NCBI GenBank assembly: GCA_902578385.1
Contig: CACHCR010000003.1
Span: 1-64,000, forward strand
Direction of reading: 5' to 3'
Source of the DNA: an uncultured Fidelibacterota bacterium
GTDB lineage: Bacteria > Fidelibacterota > Marinisomatia > Marinisomatales > Marinisomataceae
Length of the DNA stretch: 64,000 nt
Positions within the stretch are counted from its first letter, which is position 1, and every line of letters begins with the position of its first letter. The translations under genes were made by a program, and so were the position numbers. The notes under the pieces are model-generated. The model saw nothing but the letters and a program-made list of their open reading frames with translations. It made no database searches and was not told where the DNA came from. Below, piece after piece: positions 8,938-15,914 of this stretch.

Positions 8938-8983
8938 ATAATAGTAAACTTATAAAAATCATATTTTAAGGAGATGTATAATG
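8938..8983 (+). promoter_or_regulatory. Diverged copy of the island promoter/leader
   Basis: AATAATAGTAAACTTATA followed by AAGGAG and ATG aligns with the 48-base leader at 7771. GTAAACTTATA is exact, and spacing to the Shine-Dalgarno is similar. Because it keeps the upstream promoter part, it may start a separate transcript for the large gene. Confidence 0.55.
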
Positions 8984-11296
8984 GAATGGACCACTGCTCA
9001 TAGTTTATCATATTTTTATATAGGAATTGCACAACAATCAGATACAAAAATTTATGATCAAGAGATCGATTTTATCAAAGAAATATTATCTAATGCTTTT
9101 GATGCCGATCAAGCATCAATTGATCAAGTTGTAAAAGAATCATTAAATGAATACAATAAGGATCTTTTTGAAAAAGGTGTAGGGCATTGTCAGCAAATGT
9201 ATGTTGCTTGTGGTGAAAGTTATGCCAAGCATCAAGTAGATAGCGAACGATCTCCTTCATTAAAAAACGTTTTTCATGATTTAATTATGAATTCTGTAGA
9301 ATTAGTAAAATCAGATGATATGGTTTTTGATACTGAAAAAGCTGTTGTAGATATATTGATTGAGTATTGGGATATGGATTATGATGACGAAGAGCTTGAA
9401 GGTATGTGGAAAGGTGTCAATATCATTGGATGGTCTGAAGAAAGAATAAGTCAGCATACTGAAAAACTTCAAAAAGAGAAAATAAAATCTCTTTTTGATG
9501 CTGAAAGTAAAAATACAACTGAAGAATCTAAAGACATCAATTTGCATAATCTTTATAAGAAAATTTGTAAAGATGGTGAAGTTTTATTAGAACAAGTACA
9601 TAATACTGATGGAACTAAAAGATTTATTTGGTTTGATGATGCTGCTAATGAGGCTTCTTGGGAGAATGAGGTTTTATCTGATACAGGCTATGCTTTTCAT
9701 TTATATGAAGAACATCTTTATTTTGCAGTTGTGAATTTTTATACAAGAGAAAGGTTAGAGCCGCAAAATATTTATTTGCTAGAATATGGTTTATTTAAGT
9801 ATTTGCTTGGGTTCTTACAAGAAACTGAATGTTTAGAAACAGGCGGAGAGCTTCTAGATGTTTATCCTTGGCTAGCAAACTTTAGCATAGATAAAGATTA
9901 TGATTATACGCAAGATTATTCAAATTGGGAGGAAAAAGATAAAGAGTTATTCAAATCTCAAAACTTGAGCAAAATGAAGAATGTTGATAGTGAAGAATCT
10001 GTTAAAGTCAACAATGATAATCAAAGCTCATCTGGTAAGAACCAAGAAAAAGAGAACGAAACTATTTTAGAAAAAAATTTTGAAAAATATTATAATCATA
10101 AAGAGCTATATAACCATCTAATATATCCTCAAGGCGATTATCCAAAAATGTCTTACGATTTTTTTGATGTTGCAATTGTGATGATGTGTTTCTTGGCAGA
10201 TACTAATGGCGATGGTATAAATCAGGATGAGCAACATGAAATAATGACATTAGCTAAACTGCTTCATTCGTCATATTTTTCCCAAATTATTTCATCCCAA
10301 GATGGTAATTTAAAAATGAATGAGGCTGTAGATTGGTATTATGCAATTTCGGATAAATTTCCTGAAACTAACGATTATGCCAATGAAGCTTTTTGGAGTA
10401 AGATGCGATGGTTTAAAGATCAGGATTGGTTTGATAATGCCTTAGCACAGACTTTGTTGGATGCTTTTGTAAAGCTTGCTAAAAACTCTAATGCGGGTTC
10501 TACCAACTATGAAATAAACAGAATTTATGTTGTTGCTTTCTGGTGGAAGCAATCTAATGTTGTGGTAAAGAACCTGCACTATCTCGATGCAGCATGTGAT
10601 AAAAATCAACTATCTGAAAATGACATCGCATGGACTAAAGATGAAAATATTAAACATTTAATTGAACATGCAGATTCTGAAATTGCTTCCTTACAGAGTA
10701 GTTTGGATCAATCTGAAAGCGCAAATGAAGATAGTGAAAAAAGCGATTCTGTATCAATGTCTGATACCTTAAGACATTCTAAGTTAACATTTGATGATTA
10801 CATAAATACTTATAAAGAAGAGCATCCGAGTGAAGATCAGGATGAAAATCTATTAAGAGCAACTGTTGATTTTCTATATGAAGCAGTTCAAGGAGAGGAT
10901 GGTTTATTAGAAATATTTAGTCGAACAGGTGGATACTCTACTTATGCAAATAACAAATTGAAGAATGGAAAATTTGCACAAGTTCGTTGGAGTAAGAGTG
11001 ATCGAAAAGAAGGGAAGCCGAGACGATATTTTGTTGATTTATATTTATTGAAATCTAGAATGAATTACAAAATTGAATCTCTACCAAATCAATCACTTCA
11101 AAGTCCCCATGCTGACGAATTTTATGTTATAAGACTTTATTCTCAGGATGATTTATGGAATAATGAAGATTTGCTTAGTAGTCTGATAAAGGATAGTTTT
11201 AAATCAAGACAAAAAAATAAACTCATTACAAAACGCAAAAATTTTACTAAAAAAGAGCTCAAAAAAGAATATCTGAAAGATGCTGGAGTTTTGTAG
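8981..11296 (+). CDS. Large island protein with TerB-like acidic helical domains
   Basis: At 771 residues this is by far the largest gene of either island. I see two candidate TerB-like modules, judged from the helix-DG/N-x-acid-E-helix pattern. One covers residues 1-145 (YIGIAQQSDTKIYDQEIDFI, then VELVKSDDMVFDTEKAVVDI). The other covers about residues 390-520, where CFLADTNGDGINQDEQHEI also reads like an EF-hand calcium loop. Acidic linkers separate them (about 335-365 and 580-605). The last 150 residues form a more basic domain with RWSKSDRKEGKPRRYF and a Lys-rich tail, possibly for nucleic-acid binding. TerB-like domains occur in tellurite/stress and phage-defence loci; the assignment is by eye and uncertain. 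Confidence 0.6.
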   Translation: MEWTTAHSLSYFYIGIAQQSDTKIYDQEIDFIKEILSNAFDADQASIDQVVKESLNEYNKDLFEKGVGHCQQMYVACGESYAKHQVDSERSPSLKNVFHDLIMNSVELVKSDDMVFDTEKAVVDILIEYWDMDYDDEELEGMWKGVNIIGWSEERISQHTEKLQKEKIKSLFDAESKNTTEESKDINLHNLYKKICKDGEVLLEQVHNTDGTKRFIWFDDAANEASWENEVLSDTGYAFHLYEEHLYFAVVNFYTRERLEPQNIYLLEYGLFKYLLGFLQETECLETGGELLDVYPWLANFSIDKDYDYTQDYSNWEEKDKELFKSQNLSKMKNVDSEESVKVNNDNQSSSGKNQEKENETILEKNFEKYYNHKELYNHLIYPQGDYPKMSYDFFDVAIVMMCFLADTNGDGINQDEQHEIMTLAKLLHSSYFSQIISSQDGNLKMNEAVDWYYAISDKFPETNDYANEAFWSKMRWFKDQDWFDNALAQTLLDAFVKLAKNSNAGSTNYEINRIYVVAFWWKQSNVVVKNLHYLDAACDKNQLSENDIAWTKDENIKHLIEHADSEIASLQSSLDQSESANEDSEKSDSVSMSDTLRHSKLTFDDYINTYKEEHPSEDQDENLLRATVDFLYEAVQGEDGLLEIFSRTGGYSTYANNKLKNGKFAQVRWSKSDRKEGKPRRYFVDLYLLKSRMNYKIESLPNQSLQSPHADEFYVIRLYSQDDLWNNEDLLSSLIKDSFKSRQKNKLITKRKNFTKKELKKEYLKDAGVL

Positions 11297-11321
11297 AATC
11301 AATATATAGGAGTGAGAAATG
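11295..11321 (+). promoter_or_regulatory. Repeated island leader, copy 3
   Basis: This copy differs from the consensus at two positions: ATATATAGGAG instead of ATATAAAGGAG, and AGAAATG instead of AGAGATG. It begins directly behind the stop of the large gene (11294-11296), so the leader rather than an intergenic spacer links the two genes. Confidence 0.75.
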
Positions 11322-11588
11322 AAAAAACTAACAGATAAACAATTAGATGATTATGAATTTTTATCAAATGTTATAGCCAGTGGAGAAATACCCTATACTG
11401 ATCCAGAAGGCGATGATCCATATTTATGGATTGACAATTTAGAGTATAGAAAAGAAGAACTTGAGGAAGATGTAACTGATGCTCTTGCACGAGGAGAAAC
11501 AGAATATTCCGATGCATTAGATGCTGTAGTTGTGCACATAAAAAAGCATATTGAATCATTGGGTTATAAGGTGTCTGAATATAAATAA
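11319..11588 (+). CDS. Island protein 4, small acidic, unrecognised
   Basis: This 89-residue protein is set by the repeated leader. It is rich in Asp and Glu (PYTDPEGDDPYLWIDNLEY, RKEELEEDVTDAL) and ends in a helix with basic residues (VVVHIKKHIESLGYKVSEYK). It looks mostly helical. I cannot assign it to a family. Small acidic proteins in mobile islands include antitoxins and DNA mimics that inhibit host nucleases; either is possible but not supported by a motif. The next gene follows at 16 nt. Confidence 0.7.
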   Translation: MKKLTDKQLDDYEFLSNVIASGEIPYTDPEGDDPYLWIDNLEYRKEELEEDVTDALARGETEYSDALDAVVVHIKKHIESLGYKVSEYK

Positions 11589-11604
11589 ATTATCTACAAT
11601 ATTA

Positions 11605-11874
11605 ATGAAGATATCAAAATCAGATAAAGAACTTTTGAAGGAATTTAAATTATTAGAAAAATCAGCTAAATCGGCTGATGATTATATGAAGTTAGCAAGA
11701 GAAATACTGAATACTATTAACGAGTATCAAGGCTATTCTAAAGAAATCTCTAATAAATGTAAACTTTGGGCAAGCGATCTTTACAACATCGCTGGAGATT
11801 TAATAATGGATGAAACTGGCGATCAGGTAAAGTCTTGGGATTGTTGGCAATTATCACAAAAACTAAAAGACTAA
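11605..11874 (+). CDS. Island protein 5, small helical protein without its own leader
   Basis: I start this gene at ATG 11605 (MKISKSDKELLKEFKLLEKS), giving 89 residues. The frame could extend upstream to 11551, but that would overlap the previous gene by 38 nt. It is the only gene of the island not preceded by the repeated leader, so it may be translationally coupled to its neighbour and form a two-gene unit with it. The protein is predicted helical (LLKEFKLLEKSAKSADDYMKLAREIL), near neutral in its first half, with several Trp/Cys near the end. The next leader begins at its last base. Confidence 0.65.
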   Translation: MKISKSDKELLKEFKLLEKSAKSADDYMKLAREILNTINEYQGYSKEISNKCKLWASDLYNIAGDLIMDETGDQVKSWDCWQLSQKLKD

Positions 11875-11900
11875 GAATCAATATAAAGGAGTGAGAGATG
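11874..11900 (+). promoter_or_regulatory. Repeated island leader, copy 4
   Basis: These 27 bases are identical to 7792-7818. The first base is the last base of the preceding stop codon, so ORF and leader abut without spacer. Confidence 0.8.
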
Positions 11901-12467
11901 GAGAATAGTAAAAAAATAAAGTTTCAGTTAAGTAAATTAGATGTACAACTGTTTGAAAATTCAGATAAAATAATTGAAGTTACTGTAGTCATTGGATCAG
12001 GTGTTGGTGAAAAACTTAATGTTGGTGATAATGATGTCGATTTAGATTGTGATATGGATTGGGATACAGGTTCATTTTTATATGAAATTCCAGCTAAAGA
12101 ACTTGTTGGATTATTAACTAATAAGCCTTTTGAAGATTTAAATTCAGAAGATTTAAGTGACTTTGATTCTGAATTAATTGAGGTAGCAGACGGAAATTTA
12201 AATTATAATCAAGTTAATGGTATTGATATTGATAATGCAGATGAAATTATAGAATCTTTAAAAGATACTCCCTATGAAATTGATTTAGAAAACGACGGAG
12301 ACGACAAGGCTCAACTTATTGAAGACCAAATGTATGATTTGTATAGAAATGGTGATATATATGATTCAGAATACAGTTTCAGTTCTTTATTTTCGTTAAA
12401 GTTTGATGACGATGAATTAGGTAGTTATTTTGTTGATTGGCACTATAAGGAAGAATCATCTTCCTAA
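11898..12467 (+). CDS. Island protein 6, very acidic, unrecognised
   Basis: This 189-residue protein is strongly acidic; runs such as NVGDNDVDLDCDMDWDTG and LNSEDLSDFDSELIEV stand out. There is no signal peptide or membrane helix. The N-terminal half looks beta-rich (IIEVTVVIGSGVGEKLNV), and the C-terminal part has aromatic and acidic residues. Extreme acidity with a compact size is seen in DNA-mimic inhibitors and in calcium-binding proteins, but no defined motif is present, so function is open. The start is given by the exact leader copy. Confidence 0.7.
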   Translation: MENSKKIKFQLSKLDVQLFENSDKIIEVTVVIGSGVGEKLNVGDNDVDLDCDMDWDTGSFLYEIPAKELVGLLTNKPFEDLNSEDLSDFDSELIEVADGNLNYNQVNGIDIDNADEIIESLKDTPYEIDLENDGDDKAQLIEDQMYDLYRNGDIYDSEYSFSSLFSLKFDDDELGSYFVDWHYKEESSS

Positions 12468-12475
12468 GCTTTATT

Positions 12476-12502
12476 AGAATCAATATAAAGGAGTGAGAGA
12501 TG
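12476..12502 (+). promoter_or_regulatory. Repeated island leader, copy 5
   Basis: These 27 bases are identical to 7792-7818 and precede the last gene of the island. Only 8 bases separate them from the upstream stop codon. Confidence 0.8.
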
Positions 12503-12877
12503 AGTAAAGAATTGAATATTGAAGAAATTCAATCTAATGATGGCGAGTGGCTTACAGGTATTTTGGAGAGCTACGACAATCTTCACGATAAAATCATATT
12601 GCTAAATATCACTCAAGAAGATCTTTTAGATAAAAATGAAAATAACATTGAACAAGTCGGTTATGAGGTACCATATGGAGATGAAGACGAAATTGAAGGT
12701 TTAATTTATTATTATTTGAAAAAGTGTGTTGAGTGGTATGATAATACTCGTTCAGGAATTGAAGATTTAGCAAAAGAAGAAGCTAACCTCATCATGGAAG
12801 ATGAAGAAGGTTCTGAAAATTCATTTCTTGTTCTTTTGTATTGTCAAGGAGAATATGTTTGGAGTTTAGGAGGATAA
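12500..12877 (+). CDS. Island protein 7, small very acidic protein
   Basis: This is the last gene of the tRNA-Ser island, 125 residues, with far more acidic than basic residues (for example YGDEDEIEGL, IEDLAKEEANLIMEDEEG). It looks mainly helical, with Tyr/Trp clusters (LIYYYLKKCVEWYDN) and a hydrophobic C-terminus (FLVLLYCQGEYVWSLGG). I recognise no family. The start is defined by the repeated leader. It is followed by the non-coding right end of the island. Confidence 0.7.
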   Translation: MSKELNIEEIQSNDGEWLTGILESYDNLHDKIILLNITQEDLLDKNENNIEQVGYEVPYGDEDEIEGLIYYYLKKCVEWYDNTRSGIEDLAKEEANLIMEDEEGSENSFLVLLYCQGEYVWSLGG

Positions 12878-12992
12878 ACCTTCTTTTATTGATGTTTTAT
12901 CGTCGAAGTATTAATTTAATCCATACTATAATCATACTGGAACTTTAGATCAGTAAGTTATAGTCGACAAATTGGAGCTATCATCATAATGG
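12878..12992. other. Right non-coding end of the tRNA-Ser island
   Basis: I see no gene here. TCGTCGA lies at 12900-12906 and TAGTCGACAAATTGG at 12961-12975, echoing TCGTCGACAAAAC at the left border. CATACTATAATCATACT at 12922-12938 repeats the element at 7733-7749. The arrangement suggests recombinase or excision-factor binding sites near both borders (inference). Confidence 0.5.
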
Positions 12993-13040
12993 GGTGTTAT
13001 ACTCGTAAGGGTATCGAGGGTTCGAATCCCTCTCTCTCCG
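12993..13040 (+). pseudogene. Displaced 3' half of a tRNA-Ser gene
   Basis: GGTG of the anticodon stem, a complete variable arm (ATACTC-GTAA-GGGTAT), the T arm and the 3' acceptor strand can be read here without a 5' half. The variable arm differs from that of the intact gene at 7538, while the last 30 bases including flank are identical. This is what is left when an element brings its own tRNA 3' half and pushes the original one to its far end. Confidence 0.8.
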
Positions 13041-13043
13041 CAC
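13014..13043 (+). repeat. Right attachment repeat (attR) of the tRNA-Ser island
   Basis: This is an exact 30-base copy of 7598-7627. The repeat ends one base before the ATG of the next chromosomal gene. The island between the two repeats spans about 5.4 kb. Confidence 0.9.
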
Positions 13044-13298
13044 ATGAATTTTTCTATTAAAAAAAGTTTAATTTTTATTCTATCCATTCCATTCCTACTT
13101 TTAATTTTGGTGATTGGAGCTCCGTTTAGAATTTTTAGTAAACTACCTCCCATAACAAGATCTGTCATTCATAGTCCATATAGTTTTTGTGTGGAAACAT
13201 TAAGCTTAATTGAATCTAAAATTGATCTAATTTTTAACGTAATGGCAGCTATATTTATTCTTATTTCTGTTTTCTATATTTTTCACTTGATTTTTTAA
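13044..13298 (+). CDS. Small two-span membrane protein, unrecognised
   Basis: This 84-residue frame begins immediately after the right attachment repeat. It has two hydrophobic helices, at about residues 7-25 (SLIFILSIPFLLLILVIGA) and 62-84, with a short charged loop between. I do not recognise the family. Before integration its start codon would have lain three bases after the tRNA-Ser gene, so its mRNA may have been processed from the tRNA transcript. The island now separates it from that promoter, though the displaced tRNA half stays attached. The peroxiredoxin-like gene follows 10 nt downstream. Confidence 0.6.
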   Translation: MNFSIKKSLIFILSIPFLLLILVIGAPFRIFSKLPPITRSVIHSPYSFCVETLSLIESKIDLIFNVMAAIFILISVFYIFHLIF

Positions 13299-13308
13299 GG
13301 AGTATTAT

Positions 13309-13860
13309 ATGGCTTTAACATATTCTTCAATGCTTGAATTAGGTACAAAAATACCCCATTTTGAGCTTAAAAATGTACTAGATAATCAAATGTATGCTTC
13401 ATCATCTTTATCTAACAATAAGCCCTCATTAATTATGGTTATTTGCAATCACTGTCCTTATGTCATCCATTATCATGAAGAATTGAAAAGAATAAATAGT
13501 GATTTTGAAGATAAAATTGATTTTGTAGCAATTAGTTCAAATGATATTGAGAATTATCCGCAAGATGGGCCAGAGCAAATGAAAGAGCTATTTTTAAGAC
13601 TTGGTTTATCTTTTCCATACTTATTTGATGAAACACAAGACATTGCAAAAGCTTTAAAAGCAGAATGTACTCCAGAATTTTATCTCTATGATAATTATGA
13701 TAAGCTAGTTTACAGGGGAAGAATGGATGATTCAAATCCTGGAAACGACATCGAAGTTTCAGGAAATGATTTAAGAAATGCCTGTTCAAATTTACTAAAT
13801 GGAAAACCTATTTCTAAAGAACAACATCCTTCAATGGGATGCAATATTAAGTGGAAATAG
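13309..13860 (+). CDS. Thioredoxin-like (AhpC/TSA, redoxin) family protein
   Basis: This 183-residue cytoplasmic redoxin has an N-terminal strand region, then VICNHCPYVIHYHEEL with a CxxC-type active site (Cys-Asn-His-Cys near residue 48). The cis-Pro loop is ECTPEFYLYD near residue 121, followed by YRGRMDD. This subclass (redoxin domain with NHCPYV) is widespread but its substrate is unknown; thiol peroxidase or disulfide reductase activity is likely. There is a good Shine-Dalgarno (AAGGAG) 9 nt before the ATG. It has no signal peptide, so it acts in the cytoplasm. Confidence 0.85.
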   Translation: MALTYSSMLELGTKIPHFELKNVLDNQMYASSSLSNNKPSLIMVICNHCPYVIHYHEELKRINSDFEDKIDFVAISSNDIENYPQDGPEQMKELFLRLGLSFPYLFDETQDIAKALKAECTPEFYLYDNYDKLVYRGRMDDSNPGNDIEVSGNDLRNACSNLLNGKPISKEQHPSMGCNIKWK

Positions 13861-13863
13861 CTT

Positions 13864-13977
13864 TTATTTAAATCTATCAATCAATCCTTTTATCATATCT
13901 CTAATTATTATCAAAATAATTGACAAAATAAATATCGATATAACTGCAATTAATATTATTTCAAGCGTTTGAAACAT
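13864..13977 (-). CDS. 37-residue single-span membrane protein
   Basis: On the minus strand an ATG at 13977 shares its A with the TAA of the amidase gene (TAATG), a typical translational coupling signal. The reading frame gives MFQTLEIILIAVISIFILS, then a continued hydrophobic helix and a basic tail (RDMIKGLIDRFK). It is short but has clear membrane-helix and positive-inside features. The stop is 3 nt from that of the convergent redoxin gene. I have no family for it; it could modulate the amidase or simply be a small membrane protein. Confidence 0.45.
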   Translation of the reverse strand: MFQTLEIILIAVISIFILSIILIIIRDMIKGLIDRFK

Positions 13978-15371
13978 TAGAGATTAGGATTAGGTTTGAA
14001 TTGTATTAATTGTTCTGCAGCATAAGCAAATTTAATTAATTTTTTATCGTCCCATTTTGACCCAATAAATGACATACCTATTGGTAGACTATCAACATAA
14101 TCAAAAGGGATAGTAACATGTGGATATCCAGCCATAGCTGCATAACTACCATTAACCCAAAATTTATATTCTGCAATTGCTTCATCATCACCACCATCAT
14201 GGTTTATTGCCCATGCAGGACTCCACGAAAGTCCAACTAATGCTTCAATATCATATTTTTTAATAAAGTTATCAATTTCATCTCTAGTTTTTAAAACGCG
14301 TTCAAGAGCAATCAAATATTCTTCTTTTTGATTAGAAGTTTCATTACTGTCGTAAAAATGACTTTGATCGAAGTATTTTAGTACCTCTTCTTTATTTTCT
14401 TCATTGAAAGCGATTAATTCATCAAGAGTTTTTAAATCAGAATTTGAGCTTGCTAAATATTGTTCAAGACCAACTTTAAATTCATACAACAAAACAAGCA
14501 GCTCTTCAGGTCCAGGATACTCTCTAGTATCATCTATATCGACAACTGTAGCTCCTGCGTCTTCAAGCATGATTCTAATTTTCTTTAGCATTAGTTTTCC
14601 ATCCGTATTTTGACTTCCTGTAGGTAGGAGCCCAAATCTTTTACCATCTAGACTTGAATCCTTTAAGTTGGATGTAAAATCAAAATCAAAATCATTAGGA
14701 ATATCAAGTGTTGCAGAATCATTTGTATCAATTCCTGCAATAATCTCTAAAATTTTAGCTGCTGAAGTAACAGAGTTAGCCATCGGACCAGCAGTATCTT
14801 GAGTATGAGATATAGGAATAATTCCAGATCTACTTACAAGTCCAACAGTTGGCTTTATTCCAACAATCCCATTAACAGAAGAAGGACAGCTTACAGATCC
14901 ATTAGTTTCAGTACCAATAGCAACATCTACCAGTCCAGTAGCAACTACTACTCCTGAACCAGAACTTGAACCGCATGGGGTGCGCATTTCTCCATATGGA
15001 TTGATAGTTTGACCACCCATACTAGACCATCCACTTGTAGAGGAAGAAGAGCGGAAATTAGCCCATTCTGAAAGATTTGTTTTACCAATTATGAAGTAGC
15101 CATTATCAATTAGTTTCTGAGCTAAAAAAGCATTTTTATCTGGAAAATTATTTTCTAATGCTTTTGAACCTGCAGTATTGGCAAAACCTACAACATCAAT
15201 GTTATCCTTAACAGCAATAGGTTTTAATCCATTTTTTAGATTTTCTTCAATTTCTTCGTCTGATAATTTGCTGATATAAATATTATATTTTTGCTCAATA
15301 TCTATATTTTCGCCTGATTTAGTGCATCCAGCAAACAAGAGAATTACAAAAATAAATATAAAATTTCTCAT
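13977..15371 (-). CDS. Amidase-signature lipoprotein
   Basis: This 464-residue amidase-signature enzyme hydrolyses amide bonds of an unknown substrate. It begins with a lipoprotein signal (FVILLFAGC, Cys at about residue 16), so it is exported and lipid-anchored, unlike GatA. The catalytic Ser-cisSer-Lys triad can be placed: Lys in PIAVKDN (about residue 55), cis-Ser in CGSSSGSGVVVA, and nucleophile Ser in GTETNGSVSCPSS. The family length is normal. AAGGAG lies 9-14 bases before the start. It diverges from the operon at 15471, and the shared gap carries a palindromic operator. A 37-residue membrane gene is coupled to its stop. Confidence 0.88.
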   Translation of the reverse strand: MRNFIFIFVILLFAGCTKSGENIDIEQKYNIYISKLSDEEIEENLKNGLKPIAVKDNIDVVGFANTAGSKALENNFPDKNAFLAQKLIDNGYFIIGKTNLSEWANFRSSSSTSGWSSMGGQTINPYGEMRTPCGSSSGSGVVVATGLVDVAIGTETNGSVSCPSSVNGIVGIKPTVGLVSRSGIIPISHTQDTAGPMANSVTSAAKILEIIAGIDTNDSATLDIPNDFDFDFTSNLKDSSLDGKRFGLLPTGSQNTDGKLMLKKIRIMLEDAGATVVDIDDTREYPGPEELLVLLYEFKVGLEQYLASSNSDLKTLDELIAFNEENKEEVLKYFDQSHFYDSNETSNQKEEYLIALERVLKTRDEIDNFIKKYDIEALVGLSWSPAWAINHDGGDDEAIAEYKFWVNGSYAAMAGYPHVTIPFDYVDSLPIGMSFIGSKWDDKKLIKFAYAAEQLIQFKPNPNL

Positions 15372-15392
15372 TTATAAAAAACTCCTTTTTTT

Positions 15393-15408
15393 GTAAAGTG
15401 TACTTGAC
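15393..15408 (+). promoter_or_regulatory. Palindromic operator upstream of the Xre operon
   Basis: GTAAAGTGTACTTGAC is an inverted repeat (GTAAAGT-GT-ACTTgAC, one mismatch). It differs by one base from the perfect palindrome at 48612-48627. It overlaps the -35 box of the promoter for 15471, as expected for repression, and the operon's own Xre protein is the obvious candidate ligand. Confidence 0.6.
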
Positions 15409-15432
15409 ATTTCAATTAGTTTAGTTTACTAT
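15404..15432 (+). promoter_or_regulatory. Sigma-70-type promoter of the Xre operon
   Basis: TTGACA at 15404-15409 and TACTAT at 15427-15432 are separated by 17 bases. Transcription would start about 30 bases before the ATG at 15471, which is preceded by AAGGA. Confidence 0.65.
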
Positions 15433-15470
15433 TATGAATATTATTAACACTAGTATATTAAGGACAAATA

Positions 15471-15914
15471 ATGACTAAAATAACACATAAAGGATTATGG
15501 TTTGAATATTCTTCATTAAACAAAGAAGATAAAAGTATTTTTAAAAAGATGACCGTTACAGCACTGATTTGTGGGTTTTTTATCGGAATTGGTGCAGATA
15601 AATCAGATCTTGTATTAATGTCAGAGACAATTCATCCTTGGGCTTTATATTTGATACCAGTAATGACATTAATCTTTTTATTTTTAACTATTAAATATTC
15701 TTTCGACTTTTATTTCAGACAAGATGAATTATATAAAAAGTATCATGATTTTTCAATGTTGTCTGGTTTCATGGGTTTTGCGGTTTTTGGCATAATCTTG
15801 CATTTTATATCTGTTTTTGTTGAATTTGAAGTTCAGTGGATAGATTATATGTTTTGTTCTATTTTAGGAATGGTCATTGGTCAATTATACTTTTATAAAA
15901 AGTTTTATCAATAA
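15471..15914 (+). CDS. Four-span membrane protein preceding an Xre regulator
   Basis: This 147-residue protein has four membrane helices, at about residues 28-43, 58-76, 95-115 and 122-140, with a charged N-terminus. The family is not recognised by name. Small polytopic proteins directly coupled to a 65-70 residue Xre regulator (TAATG overlap at 15912-15916) are a common arrangement in which the membrane partner may sense a signal and control the regulator. It is the first gene of a likely operon 15471-18109 and stands behind a strong promoter with an overlapping operator. Confidence 0.7.
   Translation: MTKITHKGLWFEYSSLNKEDKSIFKKMTVTALICGFFIGIGADKSDLVLMSETIHPWALYLIPVMTLIFLFLTIKYSFDFYFRQDELYKKYHDFSMLSGFMGFAVFGIILHFISVFVEFEVQWIDYMFCSILGMVIGQLYFYKKFYQ

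Noticed and set aside
11551..11604. Upstream extension of the gene at 11605
   Set aside because: It would overlap the preceding gene by 38 nt, has no Shine-Dalgarno, and the ATG at 11605 gives a better N-terminus.
7628..12992. CRISPR array made by the repeated 27-nt leader
   Set aside because: The copies are separated by full coding genes of different length and always end in a start codon, so they are translation leaders, not spacers and repeats.
12950..13168. Minus-strand ORF of 72 codons across the right attachment repeat
   Set aside because: It reads through the displaced tRNA half and has no ribosome binding site or plausible protein features; it is a by-product of the tRNA sequence.
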